DNA from: Lycium barbarum
Taxonomy: Eukaryota; Streptophyta; Magnoliopsida; Solanales; Solanaceae
Direction: 5' to 3'
NCBI RefSeq assembly: GCF_019175385.1
Contig: NC_083339.1
Coordinates: 47,168,074-47,232,073, forward strand
Length of the DNA stretch: 64,000 nt
Made by a program: the position numbers and the translations under genes. Shown here in pieces: positions 51,886 through 63,820 of the stretch. The stretch's first letter is position 1; every line of letters starts with the position of its first letter. Below the pieces are notes generated by a model. The model ran no database searches and was not told the origin of the DNA. It saw nothing but the letters and a program-made list of their open reading frames with translations.

Positions 51886-54295
51886 AAGTCATCATTTTAA
51901 TTCAAGAAAACTAGAACAAAAAAAAAAAAAAAAGATGAAGAGAGTGGAGCAAGGAGGGTTCGGCCATGGCTCTCAAAATTGAGCCATGGGAAATTGACCA
52001 AGGAAAATTATTTTCTCCTAGTTTTCCTACTAAATGGAAGGTCCTCTACAACGTGGTATAATTGTTTCGGGAGATAGGCCATCCGTTTCGTCGTTTCCGC
52101 ATTCTAGCAGAGTGAAAAAGTTGAAGAGGAAAGGTAAGATTTAATCCCCTTTTATATGTTGTGAAGGGTTCATTTGTGTTGTTGTATGTGGAAGTAAATG
52201 AAATTCATGAAATATGTATGTATGGAGTGGTGGTCGTGCATGGTATGTGTGGTGTTGTGAGGAAAGATTAAATTAATGTAGTATGTTTGTTGTTGTAATG
52301 TGTAAAAATGAATGAAAAGTATGAAATCATGCATGTTGAAGTTGTAGTTGCATATGCATGGTGTTGGCCGTATGTATGAGGTGTTGTGTAAGGAAGAATG
52401 AATTAAATTCATGTGGTGTATTGGTTGTTGTTGTAATGTATAGAAAAGAATGGAAATTCATGAAAATCTATGTATTGTTGTTGTGGCCGAATGGTATAGG
52501 ATTTGGTAAGTTATGGTAAATTGATGATATTTGACATTTTAGTTGTTGTTGTTATGGATTATGTGGTGTAAAACGAAGGGTGTTGTTGAAGTTAACGTAT
52601 GTGAATAACAATGAAATGTATGGTTGTGATTGAAGTTGAAGGTTTCGGATGAAATAGTATGTCGAATAAGTTGTTGGAACATTATGTGAATTGAGTTGTA
52701 TTAAATTAAATTGAATTGGATTGAATCGACTATTGAATTGTTGCTGGAATAATTGCTAGTATTGTTGTTGGTTTGGCCGGGTCAAATTCCCGGATTGTTG
52801 TTGTTGATTTGGGGCCGAGCCGTATTCTCGGGGATTGTGTATTTACAGGGGAAATGCTGCCGAAATTTCGGCAAACAAAGTGTTACTTTAAAGAATCAAT
52901 TTCTAAAGGCTCTAATCAAGTTTTGGTAAACATGACCAATTTGTAGATTTTGGCGGATTTGGAACGTGAATTTGGAGTCGCATAAGAAGCAGAAAAGGTA
53001 TGTAAGGCTTCACCCTTCCTTCTATGGCATGTCTTAGATGTAATGTGTTGGCTAAGAACCTCGGGGACCCTCCTACCCTCCAGAATCCGCATCTAATGTT
53101 TCCCCTTTTTCCTTCAGTAGAATTGAACTAGAAAGTGCGCGAAATGTTGGAAAGACCTCCTAAACCCCTAGAACTTGTATAAATGGGACCCGACTACCCT
53201 AAAACCCTCACAAGTAACGCCATGACATGTAACATATGCAAATCGTATACGCTACCTCCTTCGGGCCGAGGTGGGCCCGTTGCTCTCGGATTTTCCTTAT
53301 AGTTCTGTTTGACTTACTTGAGGTTGAATCCAAAGGGGACCTTTGATCCCAATTTCGTACTAAATGATATGTACTATAACTACTCTAACGAGAATACTTC
53401 TATGATGACAATGATAACGGCGATGTTAGACAAGAGAATATGCCTATGATAAGTACGACCGGAACGATTCTACGGCTAAGATTTCTAAGCTAAGGATTCA
53501 ATGTGAGTATGAAAGTAATAAACTAGTTCTTGAACCTTATTTTCACCTCCTAGCTATGACACTATTTCCTAAGGAATCCAAAGCCTATGAGTTGACGTCT
53601 ATGATGCCATGATTCCATTCTATGTTAACTGTTGATACTATTCTCCTTTGGTAGTCTCGCCTTAAAATACTTGTTCCTTCAAGGAGAGACAAAGCGGCCA
53701 CGATTGTTCTATAGTGTAATCGGAGGTCACCGACCTTACGTCACTCCGATGGCTACATGATTTTTCTTTGGCTCTCTTGCGTGCTTATATGACATATGTA
53801 TATAAGATATGTAAATGTATATAAGACACGTATATGTATATGATAAAAGATCCAGAGCACTATAGACGCTGATATATGCACATGATACACGTATATGTAT
53901 ATGATGAAAGAGCCAGAGCGCTATAGACGCTGATATACGTACATGATATATGCATATGTATACGGGGAAGATGGAGATAAGGGCAGAGCGTTATATACGC
54001 ATATCCACCTGATCAGTTGGCATTACTTGACATGATATCGTCCCGGACGCGGGATGTGTATATTTATGGTTAAATGGATCGGCTGCCGACGCCTCGGCAA
54101 CATGACATGTTCTACTTTTATAGATATATATGAACAAGAAAATATTTTCAAAGGAAAGCTAAGCATGCATGGTATCCGCCAAAGGGCATTTATATGTACA
54201 GGTTGACTTTCCACCTCATGACATGCGCTATGTCTCTTTTATGTTATTATCCTTGTTTTACATCTTCCGTATGTTATTATTAGTGCCTTGCATAC

Positions 54296-54352
54296 TCAGT
54301 ACATTACTCGTACTGACCCCTCTTCTTCGGGAGCTGTGTTTATGCCGCGCAG
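54296..54352 (+). other. Two-hairpin element and acceptor, S3
   Basis: TCAGTAC (54296-54302) pairs with GTACTGA (54310-54316). Stem 2 (CCCC at 54317 against GGGAG ending 54333) has one mismatch. It is the weakest stem 2 in the set. Confidence 0.55.
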
Positions 54353-54739
54353 GTACTCCCAGGTGATTAGAAGACCTTATTAAAGATGTTCCAGCGGAGA
54401 TGGCGAACTCCATTTGTCCCGGAGAATTGCCAAGCCCAAGTATATGCTATGATGTTTTGTTCTATGTTAGAGACTTTGCAGACAAAACAATGGGTATTGG
54501 GTTGTCAGTCTGTAAGCGGCTCCAGCAGTCGATATGTTATTATGTTTCATGTCACGAGTCTTATATGATGTCAGATTTTACTTATGAAGAAAAAAAATAT
54601 TTGGGAGAGCTTACTATGTATTTCTTTCTTAAGTGATTCAAGAGTTTCTATATGTAACAAGAGTTAGCGGGTTCGCTCGGCTCCAGATATGGGGTCGGGT
54701 GCCCATCACACCCTAGTAAAGTCGGGGTGTGACACTTAA

Positions 54740-55529
54740 TGTCATTCATAACAAGGTTATACTCGAAGCATATCAAGAGCTATGGTTCATGTCAAGTTCT
54801 ATTCAAGAATACCACTGTTTCCACATTTAAGCTTCATATTCTATTTTCTCTCTTAATCCAGTCATTCAACCCCCCAATACTCTTAATAATGTGTAATGAA
54901 CATGAAGCTCACCTTTGATGATGTAGGAATGGACTTTGGATGAATATACTTCACTTGGAGAAAAACCCAACTTCAACACCAAAGAGTTTCTTGGTTTCCA
55001 CAAACCCTAGATAGCATCCTGGCACTTGATTCTACTAATTTTCGGTATTTAATATTTGTCTTAACTTGAATTTATGCTAGAGACGTGTATTGAATATTCT
55101 AGAGCTTTCAAGGCTGTTGGAGAAGGTAAAATCTGAAAATGGAGGGCAGGGATCGTCTATTTATAGTTAGGACCAGAAAATTCCAGAGAGGCGGTTTGAC
55201 GGCCGGGTCGATGATCCGTCGACTTGACTCGTCGAATTGCGCCTGTAGATCTCAGTCTGCTGAAACATGTTGACGGTGCAAAGGGACGGTCCGTCGTACA
55301 TGTTGACAAGCCCGTCGACACTGACTGGTATCTGCAGAATTCCCTGATTCCGTTAAAATTTCATCCATTTGATTCGTTCAGCTTCTAACTCTATAATTTA
55401 CCCAGAATACCTACTAATACATTTGCACACACGTTATATTCTCAAACTCGGGTACGAGTCTCCATTCTCAAGACATGCTAGACTAGGAAACCATTAGTTC
55501 TACTTATGACAAAGACGAGGGGCGTAACA
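54740..55529 (-). mobile_element. T4 3' LTR, start part
   Basis: On the minus strand it opens TGTTACGCC at 55529. It has the GACGG/CCGTC palindromic block (about 55190-55330), TATA 55157-55166, and donor AAGGTGAG (GT at 54912). Together with 49894-51405 the LTR is about 2.3 kb. Confidence 0.85.
55157..55166 (-). promoter_or_regulatory. T4 3' LTR TATA box
   Basis: CTATAAATAG on the minus strand, 254 bp before the donor-like site when S3 is ignored. Confidence 0.65.
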
Positions 55530-55747
55530 TTTTCCCCGCTTAAGAACATTCGTCCTCGAATGTTAAGTTCTCGGGGATTCTACAGAAATTTTGCCAGAGT
55601 TTCCTCTATAATATGGCACTATTATCCTGTCAAAACGGCCCAAAATAACATCGCCACACAGGGCTACAACATCCACACTAAGAGACATGGCAACACACGA
55701 CCCAAAAGAAAATAAAGAAGTGATTCATACCTAGGGATAGTGACGTC
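55530..55747 (-). mobile_element. T4 purine tract, hairpin and 3' untranslated interior
   Basis: The hairpin CATTCG/CGAATG (55562-55547, loop AGGA) is followed by a weakened purine tract (TTAAGCGGGGAAAA, minus strand) and the LTR. No gene is seen. Confidence 0.75.
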
Positions 55748-56077
55748 TCATCTTGAACCTCTTCCTGGGGATAGAAATAAATGGGGATATCTAATATTCA
55801 TATCCTCTTCTGCTTCCCAAGTCATCTCTTCTCTATTGTTATTCTCCCACAAAACCTTAACCGAGGCGACATCTTTAGTTCTGAGTCTTCGCGCTTGCAT
55901 ATCTAGTATAGCCATAGGCACTTCTTCATAAGCCAACTTTTCAGTGATTTGGACATCATCTGCAGGTACGACTCTAGAAGGATCTCCAACACATTTACGG
56001 AGCATCAACACGTGAAAAATTGGATGGACAGATTCAAGCTCTTGAGGCAAATCTAGTTCATAAGCCACTTGGTCCAC
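55748..56077 (-). pseudogene. T4 integrase C-terminus and chromodomain
   Basis: An open stretch of 109 codons. The end of the GPY-type module (VAYELDLPQELESVHPIFHV) is followed by an intact-looking chromodomain tail (LAYEEVPMAILDMQARRLRT, VKVLWENNNREEMTWEAEED, RYPHLF). It is the most complete chromodomain in the window. It marks the element as a chromovirus. Confidence 0.85.
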
Positions 56078-56904
56078 CTTGCATAGCCCTAATATACCGA
56101 GGACTGAGCTTTCCCTTCTTGCCGAATCTCATTATGCCTTTCATCGGCGACACTTTTAAGAACACCCAATCATTGATTTGGAATTCCAAGTTCCGCCAGC
56201 GATTATCCGCATAGGACTTTGGCGACGTTGGGCTGTCAACAATCGGTCTCTAATAAGCTTGGTCTTTTCCACCGCTTGCTGAATCAGTTCTAGGTCTATC
56301 AATTGTGTCTCTCCAACCTCAAGCCATCCAATTGGTGACCTACACTTCCTTCTATACAAAGCTTCATACTGGAGCAATCTGGATGCTGGAATGATAACTG
56401 TTGTTGTAGGCAAATTCAGTAAGTGGCAAATGATCATCCCAATTGCCTCCGAAATCTAATACACCTGCCCGCAACATATCTTCCAAAGTTCGAATAGTGC
56501 GTTCAACTTGTCCATCGGTCTGTGGATGAAATGCTATGCTGAGTCTCACTTGAGTTCCCAAACCTTCTTGGAAGGACTTCCAGAATGTAGCTCTAAATTG
56601 TGCCCCTCTATCTGTAATAATAGATATTGGGACACCATGAAGTCACACTATCTCTTTAAGATACAGCCTTGCATAGTCTTTTGCCAAATATGTAGTTTTA
56701 ACTGGAAGAAAATAGGCTGATTTCGTGAGTCTATCAACAATTACCCTTATGGAGTCGTACTTATGCCGAGAACGAGGTAAGTCCACGATGAAATCCATAT
56801 TGATTACTTCCCATTTCTAGATTGGAATTTCTATGGCCTGCAATAATCCTCCTGGCTTCTGATGCTCGATTTTTACCTGTTGACATTGGGGCACTGAGCT
56901 ACAA
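56078..56904 (-). pseudogene. T4 integrase core (split by S4)
   Basis: The core reads in shifted pieces: 56561-56364 with FHPQTDGQVERTIRTLEDML (catalytic Glu region), and 56437-56156 with CRSPIGWLEVGE and LIRDRLLTAQRR. Upstream, the first catalytic Asp region and the CPxC zinc-binding end are present but frame-broken near 56720-56890. At 56904 the coding sequence is cut by solo LTR S4 and resumes at 60237. Confidence 0.8.
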
Positions 56905-57631
56905 TGTTACACCTCGGAAACTTTTTCGTTCATGCAAAGTGAATTGACTGATGAAGGGCATGATGCATACGATGTTTTGATAAGTAAGAAATAATATTTA
57001 ATGATTCTAAACGAGATTTCGAAGACATTTAAGGTAGGAGACGAAAGTTGTTAAGGAAAACAAGGTATATGTTGTGTGTCGGGCACGAATTTCGAGCATC
57101 GAATTAATGATGTCTTAATGACATTTTGGAGAAGAATTTTAATGTCCCTTATATTGGTAATGAAGTGTTAAGCGAGTTTCAAGAAGGACCCATAAGCCAA
57201 ATATGGGCATAAGCCATCCCAAAAGGGCGAGTTAAGGACACATTTTTCGGATGATCTGGTGTGGAGGGGCCAAAACTATATTATAAAGTTGGAATTTGGA
57301 AAAACCACACAGGATGAAAGTTGTAGATAATTGAAAGAGATTTCAAACCATAGGTCGTGGGCCCTCACATCATATCGGGATCAAAAGTTATGGCCACTCT
57401 ACGACAGACTGTCAGAGCAGAAAGTTTTACGGACCATTTGACGGCCCGTAGAAATTTTGACGGTCCGTAAAACAATTATACGCTCCGTCAAACTGACACA
57501 GGCCAGCGTAAAATGGTCACAGAAACTACCTATGCCACTGGGCAGTTTTATGGACCATTTTGACGGTCCGTATAAATTTTGACGGCCCGTCAAAATGGGC
57601 CGTAAAAATGACCCGACAGATATGATTTTGT

Positions 57632-57643
57632 CTATTAATAAGG
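57632..57643 (+). promoter_or_regulatory. S4 TATA-like box
   Basis: CTATTAATAAGG, a changed TATA box, 268 bp before the donor-like site. Confidence 0.5.
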
Positions 57644-59129
57644 GACTCTCCTCATTTTATTTTCATTCATTTCCACTCCTCACCTCAAGAACCCTCTAGA
57701 ACCCACTCCAATATTCATCCACAAGAAAAATCAAAGGGGAATCAAGATCAACAACACAAAATTCATGGAACAAGGTGTATAAAACTTGATTGAAAGTTCA
57801 TATCTTTCAAGAAATCCCAAGGAAGGTGAAGAAGGGTTTTGGTGCAAAAGGAGAAATTCTACTCCAAGCTTGTTCCACTATCATTTGAGGTAAATTTCAT
57901 GACTTTACCATATTATTTAAGGTATTGGAAAGCTAGTATACTTGAATTGTAGAAAAGCATGAGAAGTGGGTCTTGAATGGATGAATAGTGTCACAATTGG
58001 ATGGTAGTTGAATGAAATCATGAAAATGGATATGTTGAGATTACAAACACGTTATAAATGATATTTAGACCACGAAATAAGTATTAGATATGCGAAAACG
58101 CGATGATGAGCCATAATCATAAATATGAAAAAATTGGAGAAAATGTTAGATTTTGCCAAATGTAGATGGATTAAGATTATTGATACGATCTTGTGAGTGT
58201 CATTATGAATGTGGGGAGTTGATATGGAACATGACGGAAAGCAGTATAAACGAAGGAAACGCTGCCCAAATTTCCCTATCTTCAAGAAGTACGTTCTTAT
58301 GATTGCTTGGCTAATATAATATGAATTAATCGTGAAGGTGACGACGTGGCATTGAAGAAGGACAAGCAAGCGATAAGGATAGTAAACGACAAAGGTATGT
58401 AAGGCTAGTCCCTTCTTTCTAAGGCATGAATCCCATGATATGATATTTCTACGAAGTTAATGATCCTTATATGATTCCTATGATAGTATTTCCCTTACCT
58501 CTCCGTGACTTTCCTATTTTCCGGAAAACTAAGAGCCTATGTTCATGAATATCCATATGGGATAAGATAAGAGGTATGTTACGAATGTAGTAATGGTGAT
58601 GATGAGTCTACGTCTAAAGATACTAAGGCCTATAATATCATGGTTCTACAAGGCTAATGATCCATATTACGATCCATTGATATTGTTCATTGACTACACT
58701 CACCTTATATGCTAGTTCTTCAAGGTGAGGCATAATGCTTATGTATGCTTCATAATGGACTCGGGGGTTCTCGACCTTATGTCACCCCGACATTGTTATG
58801 GATTAACCACAAGCCTTAATGCTCGTCTAATGACTAATGTTCCGCAAAGTTGCGAGTCTATGTTTATAGAGGATTTCATATGAGAAAAAGTTAAGAGATA
58901 TGCTATATAAATGATAGTGGTAATGTTGAGCTCAAACCTAGAGATTATGAAGTCTATCCTACGATATTCATACGAAGTCCATGCTACGAATATGATGTGA
59001 TTTTCATAAATTGTCTTTACATTTAAATGTGTGCATTACTGAAAGGTTACGATAGGCTTATAAGATGTATGTGACGACAATGATGATGATGAGATAAAAT
59101 GATCCTTATTATGATGTATGTGATATGGT

Positions 59130-59560
59130 CGAGCCACTACATGGCCGAATACGGAAGATATGTATGTAATGATAAGAAATATACCGAGCCTTGTCATGTC
59201 CGGGTATGGAAGACATGTATGTGATACTGTCGAGCCACTACGTGGCCGAATACGGATAATGGATAGAGATGTATAAAGAGATACGGTACAATGAGATGTA
59301 TATGTATGTGTTAGGGTGAATGTAAGATGACGTTGATTTCATTCATGTATTTTTTTTCATGTATATGTATGTATGTATGTATGCATTGCATCCCACTGAT
59401 CAGTTGGGCATAGTATCAAGCCCTCAAGGGCCGAGTACGCATATGATCGAGCCGGAAGGGCCGAGTACGCATGTTATCGAGCCCCGAGAGGGCCGAGTAC
59501 GCATTTTATCGAGCCCCGAGAGGGCCGAGTACGACTGATATCGAGCCTATATGGCCGAGT
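59130..59560 (+). repeat. Minisatellites in S4
   Basis: Two related arrays: CGAGCCACTACATGGCCGAA-type units at 59130-59250, and short units ATCGAGCC...GGGCCGAGTACG of 26-30 bp at 59410-59560. Confidence 0.75.
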
Positions 59561-59797
59561 ATATGGTTGTGTTGCATCATGACTATGTTGACATGTATGA
59601 GCAGATGCAGTACTATGGTGATTGGATTATAGGACATGTTGATGTATATGGTATGATGATACGTGTACGACGAGTGTGTATGTATGATATGTGATATATG
59701 TATGAGATGTATTCATTCTTAGGGGTCGCGCAGGTTTGACTCTCACCTTATGACTTATGACTCTTTATCGTGTTTATTTCATTCCTGCCTTACATAC

Positions 59798-59855
59798 TCA
59801 GTACAATATTCGTACTGACGTCCGTTTTCTTTGGACGCTGTGTTCATGCCCACAG
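59798..59855 (+). other. Two-hairpin element and acceptor, S4
   Basis: TCAGTAC (59798-59804) pairs with GTACTGA (59812-59818). CGTCC (59819-59823) pairs with GGACG (59833-59837). CACAG ends at 59855. Confidence 0.65.
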
Positions 59856-60236
59856 GTAGACGGGGAGACGTCGCAGACCTCTAGGAGCTATCAGTAGAGT
59901 TACAGGAGCACTCCACCATTTCGGAGGTGCCATCCGGGCTATGGTTTTGTGTATATATGTACATGTCTAGTGCTCCAGTAGAGGCTCGTAGATACGTAGT
60001 GTGGGTTAGATGGTCTCACAAGACTACTATGGTATATGTATATATATTATTTTGATAGCCTAAAGGGCGTATGTATATAGAAATTAATTGTTCTTTCCAT
60101 TAAATATGATTTTTTTTTTTAAATGTGAGACCATAATTGATAAAGAAGTGTCAAATGACTAGGATAAGCGAGGAAATAAGTGGTGCTCGGTGGTTAGCCC
60201 CGGGTACCCGTCGCAGCCCCTAGCCGGGTCGTGACA

Positions 60237-60744
60237 TACAAACTCTGCTATATCCCTCTTTATTCTATCCCACCAATACATTAACTTGAGATCGTGGTAC
60301 ATCTTCATTACTCCTGGATGAGTAGAATAACGGGAACAATGAGCTTCATTTCAAAATTTGATGACGTAGTCCTGAAACATCTGGAACACATAGCCTGCCT
60401 CAGTACCTGAGAACCCCATCTGCAGATATCTCGAATGGTGACTCCTGTTTTTGAGGAAGTGTATCTTTATAGTGGCTGAACTGAGGGAATTCATATTGGC
60501 TCCTTTTCACTTTGATGTCTAAGGATGAAACAACTGGGTTATGAACAACAATTCCTGCATTGCCTGAATTGATTAAACGAACTCGTAGATTGGCTAGCTG
60601 GTAGAGCTCATGGACTAATTCTTTCTTCTCCGACTGGATGTCACATAGGCTGCCCCTGGATTTCTAGCTAAGAGCATCATCCACCACATTTGCTTTCCCA
60701 GGATGATATAATATACTTACATCATAGTCTTTCAACAGCTCTAA
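60237..60744 (-). pseudogene. T4 integrase N-terminus and spacer (broken)
   Basis: Continuation of integrase before S4. The HHCC region and the spacer after RNase H are recognisable by alignment to T1 and T3 but are split by stops. No frame is open over more than about 60 codons. Confidence 0.7.
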
Positions 60745-61587
60745 CTATCGCCTCCACCTTAGATTTAACTCCCTCTGCTTGAAAATATATTGAAGACTCT
60801 TGTGATCCGCATAAATATCAACATGAACACCATACAAGTAATGTCTCCACATCTTTAGCGCATGATTCTTCTCATGAGTCGGATAATTCTTCTCATATTT
60901 CCTGAACTGCCTGGAAGCATAGGCTATAACCTTACTGTGCTGCATCAATACACCGCCCAATCCGACACCGGAGGCATCACAATAAACAACACAACCTTCT
61001 GATCCTTCTGGAAGCGTCAGGACTGGGGCTGAAGTCAACCTGTCTTTCAATTCCTGGAAATTACGTTCACAAGCATCGGTCCATTGAAATTTTGTTGACT
61101 TCTGAGTTAGCCTAGTCAGTGGTGCAGAAATAGAGGAAAATCCTTCTACAAATCTTCTATAATAACCTGCTAAACCCAAAATGCTACGGACCTCTGTAGG
61201 TGTTGTAGGCCTTAACCACGTCTTTATAGCTTCAATTTTCTGAGTATCAACCTGAACGCCCTCAGCTGAGATAATATGGCCCAGAAAAGTTACAGAATTC
61301 AACCAGAACTCACATTTTGAAAATTTTACATATAATTCTCGAGTCTGAAGAATTTCAAGAATAGTGCGTAGATGATTCGCATGCTTTGCTTCTGACCGAG
61401 AATATACTAGAATATCATTGATAAACACGATTACAAATAGGTCTAGAAAAGGCCTGAATACATTATTCATCAACTTCATGAACACTGCCGGAGCATTAGT
61501 CAACCCAAATGACATTACCCGAAATTCATAGTGCACATATCTGGTTCTGAAAGCCGTCTTCAGGATGTCTTTTTCTTTAACTCTCAC
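60745..61587 (-). pseudogene. T4 reverse transcriptase palm/thumb and RNase H
   Basis: This is 280 open codons. RT motifs: [20 protein letters not shown], then [13 protein letters not shown], where the second catalytic residue position FIDD has become FIND (a G-to-A change), which should abolish activity. The thumb ([35 protein letters not shown]) and RNase H ([40 protein letters not shown]) follow. A short deletion and duplication ([18 protein letters not shown]) changes RNase H. Confidence 0.9.
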
Positions 61588-62200
61588 TTGGTGGTACCCT
61601 GATCATAGATCTATTTTAGAAAACCACCTAGCACCCTGCAATTGGTCAAACAAATCATCAATTCTCGGAAGAGGATATTTATTCTTTATCGTCACCTTGT
61701 TCAATTGCCTATAGTCAATGTACATTCGCAACGAGCCATCTTTCTTTCTTACAAACAGGACAATAAATCCCTTCTCGAGAAAATCTTTCAAGTTGTGCCT
61801 TTAGCTCTTTCAATTCTGCAGGAACCATTCTGTAAGGAGGAATAGATATGGGTTTCGTATCAGGCAACACATCAATAGTAAAGTCAATCTCCCGTTCCAG
61901 TGAAAGACCTGGAAGTTCATCTGGAAATACATCCAAAAACTCATTTACTACCGGGACTGATTGAAGAGTAGGCGGCTTTGCTTCGGTGTCATGAACTCGG
62001 ACTAAATGATATATATAGCCCTTAGCAATCATCTTTCTCGCCTCGAGATAAGAGATAAACCTACCCCTTGGGGATGCTGTGTTACCTTTCCATTCAAGCA
62101 CTGGTTCCCCCGGGAATTGAAATCGAACAATCTTTATCTTGCAATCTACATTAGCATAACAAGAGGCCAACCAATCCAGCCCATGATCACTTCAAAGTCC
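61588..62200 (-). pseudogene. T4 RT fingers and protease-RT linker (broken)
   Basis: Two overlapping pieces: 61791-61603 ([37 protein letters not shown]) and 62170-61715 (ASCYANVDCKIKIVRF, KARKMIAKGY-type linker, [14 protein letters not shown]). A frameshift near 61770 separates them, and a TGA at 61603 interrupts the conserved L-R-S-G-Y-H-Q motif. Confidence 0.85.
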
Positions 62201-62520
62201 AACATTTCCAGCTCAATCAAATTACCCGTAGTCTGACGATCACATACAATAATTACACAACTTCTTTATACCTGTCTAACTATTATCGGGTCACTGACAG
62301 GAGTACACACCTAAAAGGTTTAATTGACTCGGATTTCATCCCAATACGATCAGCAATATATGGCGTAATATAGGAAAAAGTATAATCTGGATCAATCAAT
62401 GCATAGACATCCTGAAAGAATACTGATGGGATACCTGTGATAACATCAGGGGATGACTCAAGATCCTGGCGTCTGGCTAAGGCATAAATACGGGGCTAGG
62501 AGCCATCTGAACTGGATGCT
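62201..62520 (-). pseudogene. T4 aspartic protease (broken)
   Basis: The active-site region reads VYALIDPDYTFSYITPY on the minus strand (about 62420-62365), so the Gly of D-x-G is Asp and the protease is probably dead. Frame breaks lie between it and the linker. GRDQDLESSP-type sequence precedes it, as in T1 and T2. Confidence 0.75.
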
Positions 62521-63556
62521 ACCCCTCTGCCTCTACCACGGCCTGCTGAAGCCTGGGGAGCCTGCCCTACGTGGTGCACAGACGAAGAAGAACCTGCTAC
62601 TGATCCCGTAGGCTGAGCCCCAACTATACCACCCATCGACGGACAATCACGCATCATATGCCCAACCTGACCACAGGCATAGCAAGCATCTGAACCTCGG
62701 TGACATTGACCCCAATGTAATCTACCACTACTAGCTGCATTGTGGTAATGGTGGTCTCCTCTGACTAGGATCTCCTCGAAACTGGGAACCTAAAACTCTC
62801 GAGCTCTGACCCTGTCCTAAATAAATAGGGCGGTCAACTCTCCTGTCCAGTAAATTGAGAAAGTTCCCTAGTCGCAGACTGGCTTGAATATTTGGAATAT
62901 GACTGCCTCTGACCCCCTCTATAGTCGCTACTAGCACCGGCAGATCTGGCCCACTTGCTCTGCCCTATATCTATGTCACACTCACTCCTTTGCGCCTGCT
63001 GTTGCATCTTCTAAATTCTTAGCGTGAAGCCTGAATACGGGAAATGTCCATCCCTCTCCTGTAGTGAAGCTATCAAGCAATCTTTGATCAAATGTGGCCC
63101 TAAGCCACTCACAAATCTATGCACCCGGTCTCCCATATCGGCTACCATGGTCGGAGCATGCCGAGCCAATGAGTTAAAACGAAGGCTATACTCCCGACCA
63201 CTCATATTACCTTGATTTAAATTCAGAAACCTGTCAGTTTGGGCCGTTCGAACCTCAGGTGGAAAATAATGGTGAATGAAGGCATTTACGAATTCCTGCC
63301 AAACCGGAGGAGGTGCATTTTTCCCTTTTGAAGGAATCCAATTGTTGTACCAAAGGACCGCAACATCACGAATCCTACAAGATTCCAACTCCACGGACTT
63401 AGTATCTGAAGCATGTATAATCCTCAGCGTCCTCAACATCTCGTCTATAAAACCCTGCGGGTCTTCATCCGGCTTTGATCCGAAAAATTCTGGCGGGTTC
63501 AAACTCATAAAATCACGGGCTCTAGTACTAGCTGCTCTGTCACCAGGACCCGCATT
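62521..63556 (-). pseudogene. T4 gag core and zinc knuckle (broken)
   Basis: The gag core is open over 165 codons (63508-63011): MSLNPPEFFGSKPDEDPQGF, VAVLWYNNWIPSKGKNAPPP, NMSGREYSLRFNSLARHAPT, and so on. The knuckle CYACGQVGHMMRDC is intact by translation of 62688-62647 but in another frame. Gag core and N-terminus are separated by a TAG at 63557 where T1 and T2 have CAG. Confidence 0.85.
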
Positions 63557-63820
63557 CTATCGCTGAGCTTGAGCAGCAACTAGCTGAGTCAATAGCTGAA
63601 TAGCCTCGATCATCTGTTGACCCGAAGCACTCGATAGAGGGACTGGAGGCATAGGAGGAGGAGTGGGAACCCTTTCTTGCTCTTCTGGAATAGGCGGAGT
63701 AGGAGAAGCATGAGGTGGAGCCTCATTATGGGACTCTCCTTCTTCTATATTCACCGAGGACTTCCTATTCAACCCGCGCTTGCCCTTCTGGGCGGCTGTC
63801 GCTTTTCTCTTTACCGGCAT
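63557..63820 (-). pseudogene. T4 gag N-terminus
   Basis: The ATG at 63820 is in the conserved place after the leader. 87 codons: a basic start (KRKATAAQKGK), a Pro/Glu-rich linker, then IEAIQLLTQLVAAQAQ, shared with T1 and T2. It ends at TAG. Confidence 0.8.

Larger units (their letters stand above)
51406..54734 (+). mobile_element. S3: solo LTR
   Basis: It opens TGTTATAGCCC and ends GGGGTGTGACA (3329 bp), flanked by a perfect duplication CTTAA (51401-51405 and 54735-54739). It has TATA 51875-51885, donor GT at 52134, acceptor TTTGTAG ending 52946, a 51-nt micro-exon (52947-52997), donor GT at 52998, a minisatellite of about 60 bp (about 53840-54000), a two-hairpin element and CGCAG ending 54352. 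No palindromic block before TATA was seen. Confidence 0.9.
56905..60236 (+). mobile_element. S4: solo LTR inside T4 integrase
   Basis: It opens TGTTACACCTCGG and ends GGGTCGTGACA (3332 bp), flanked by a perfect duplication TACAA (56900-56904 and 60237-60241). It is close kin of the T1 LTR at both ends. It has a TTTGACGGTCCGT palindromic block (about 57400-57610), TATA 57632-57643, donor GAG/GTAAAT (GT at 57900), a second donor GTATGT at 58394, CGAGCC...GGCCGAGTACG minisatellites (about 59130-59560), a two-hairpin element and CACAG ending 59855. The micro-exon acceptor has decayed (GGTGA instead of GGTAG). Confidence 0.9.
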
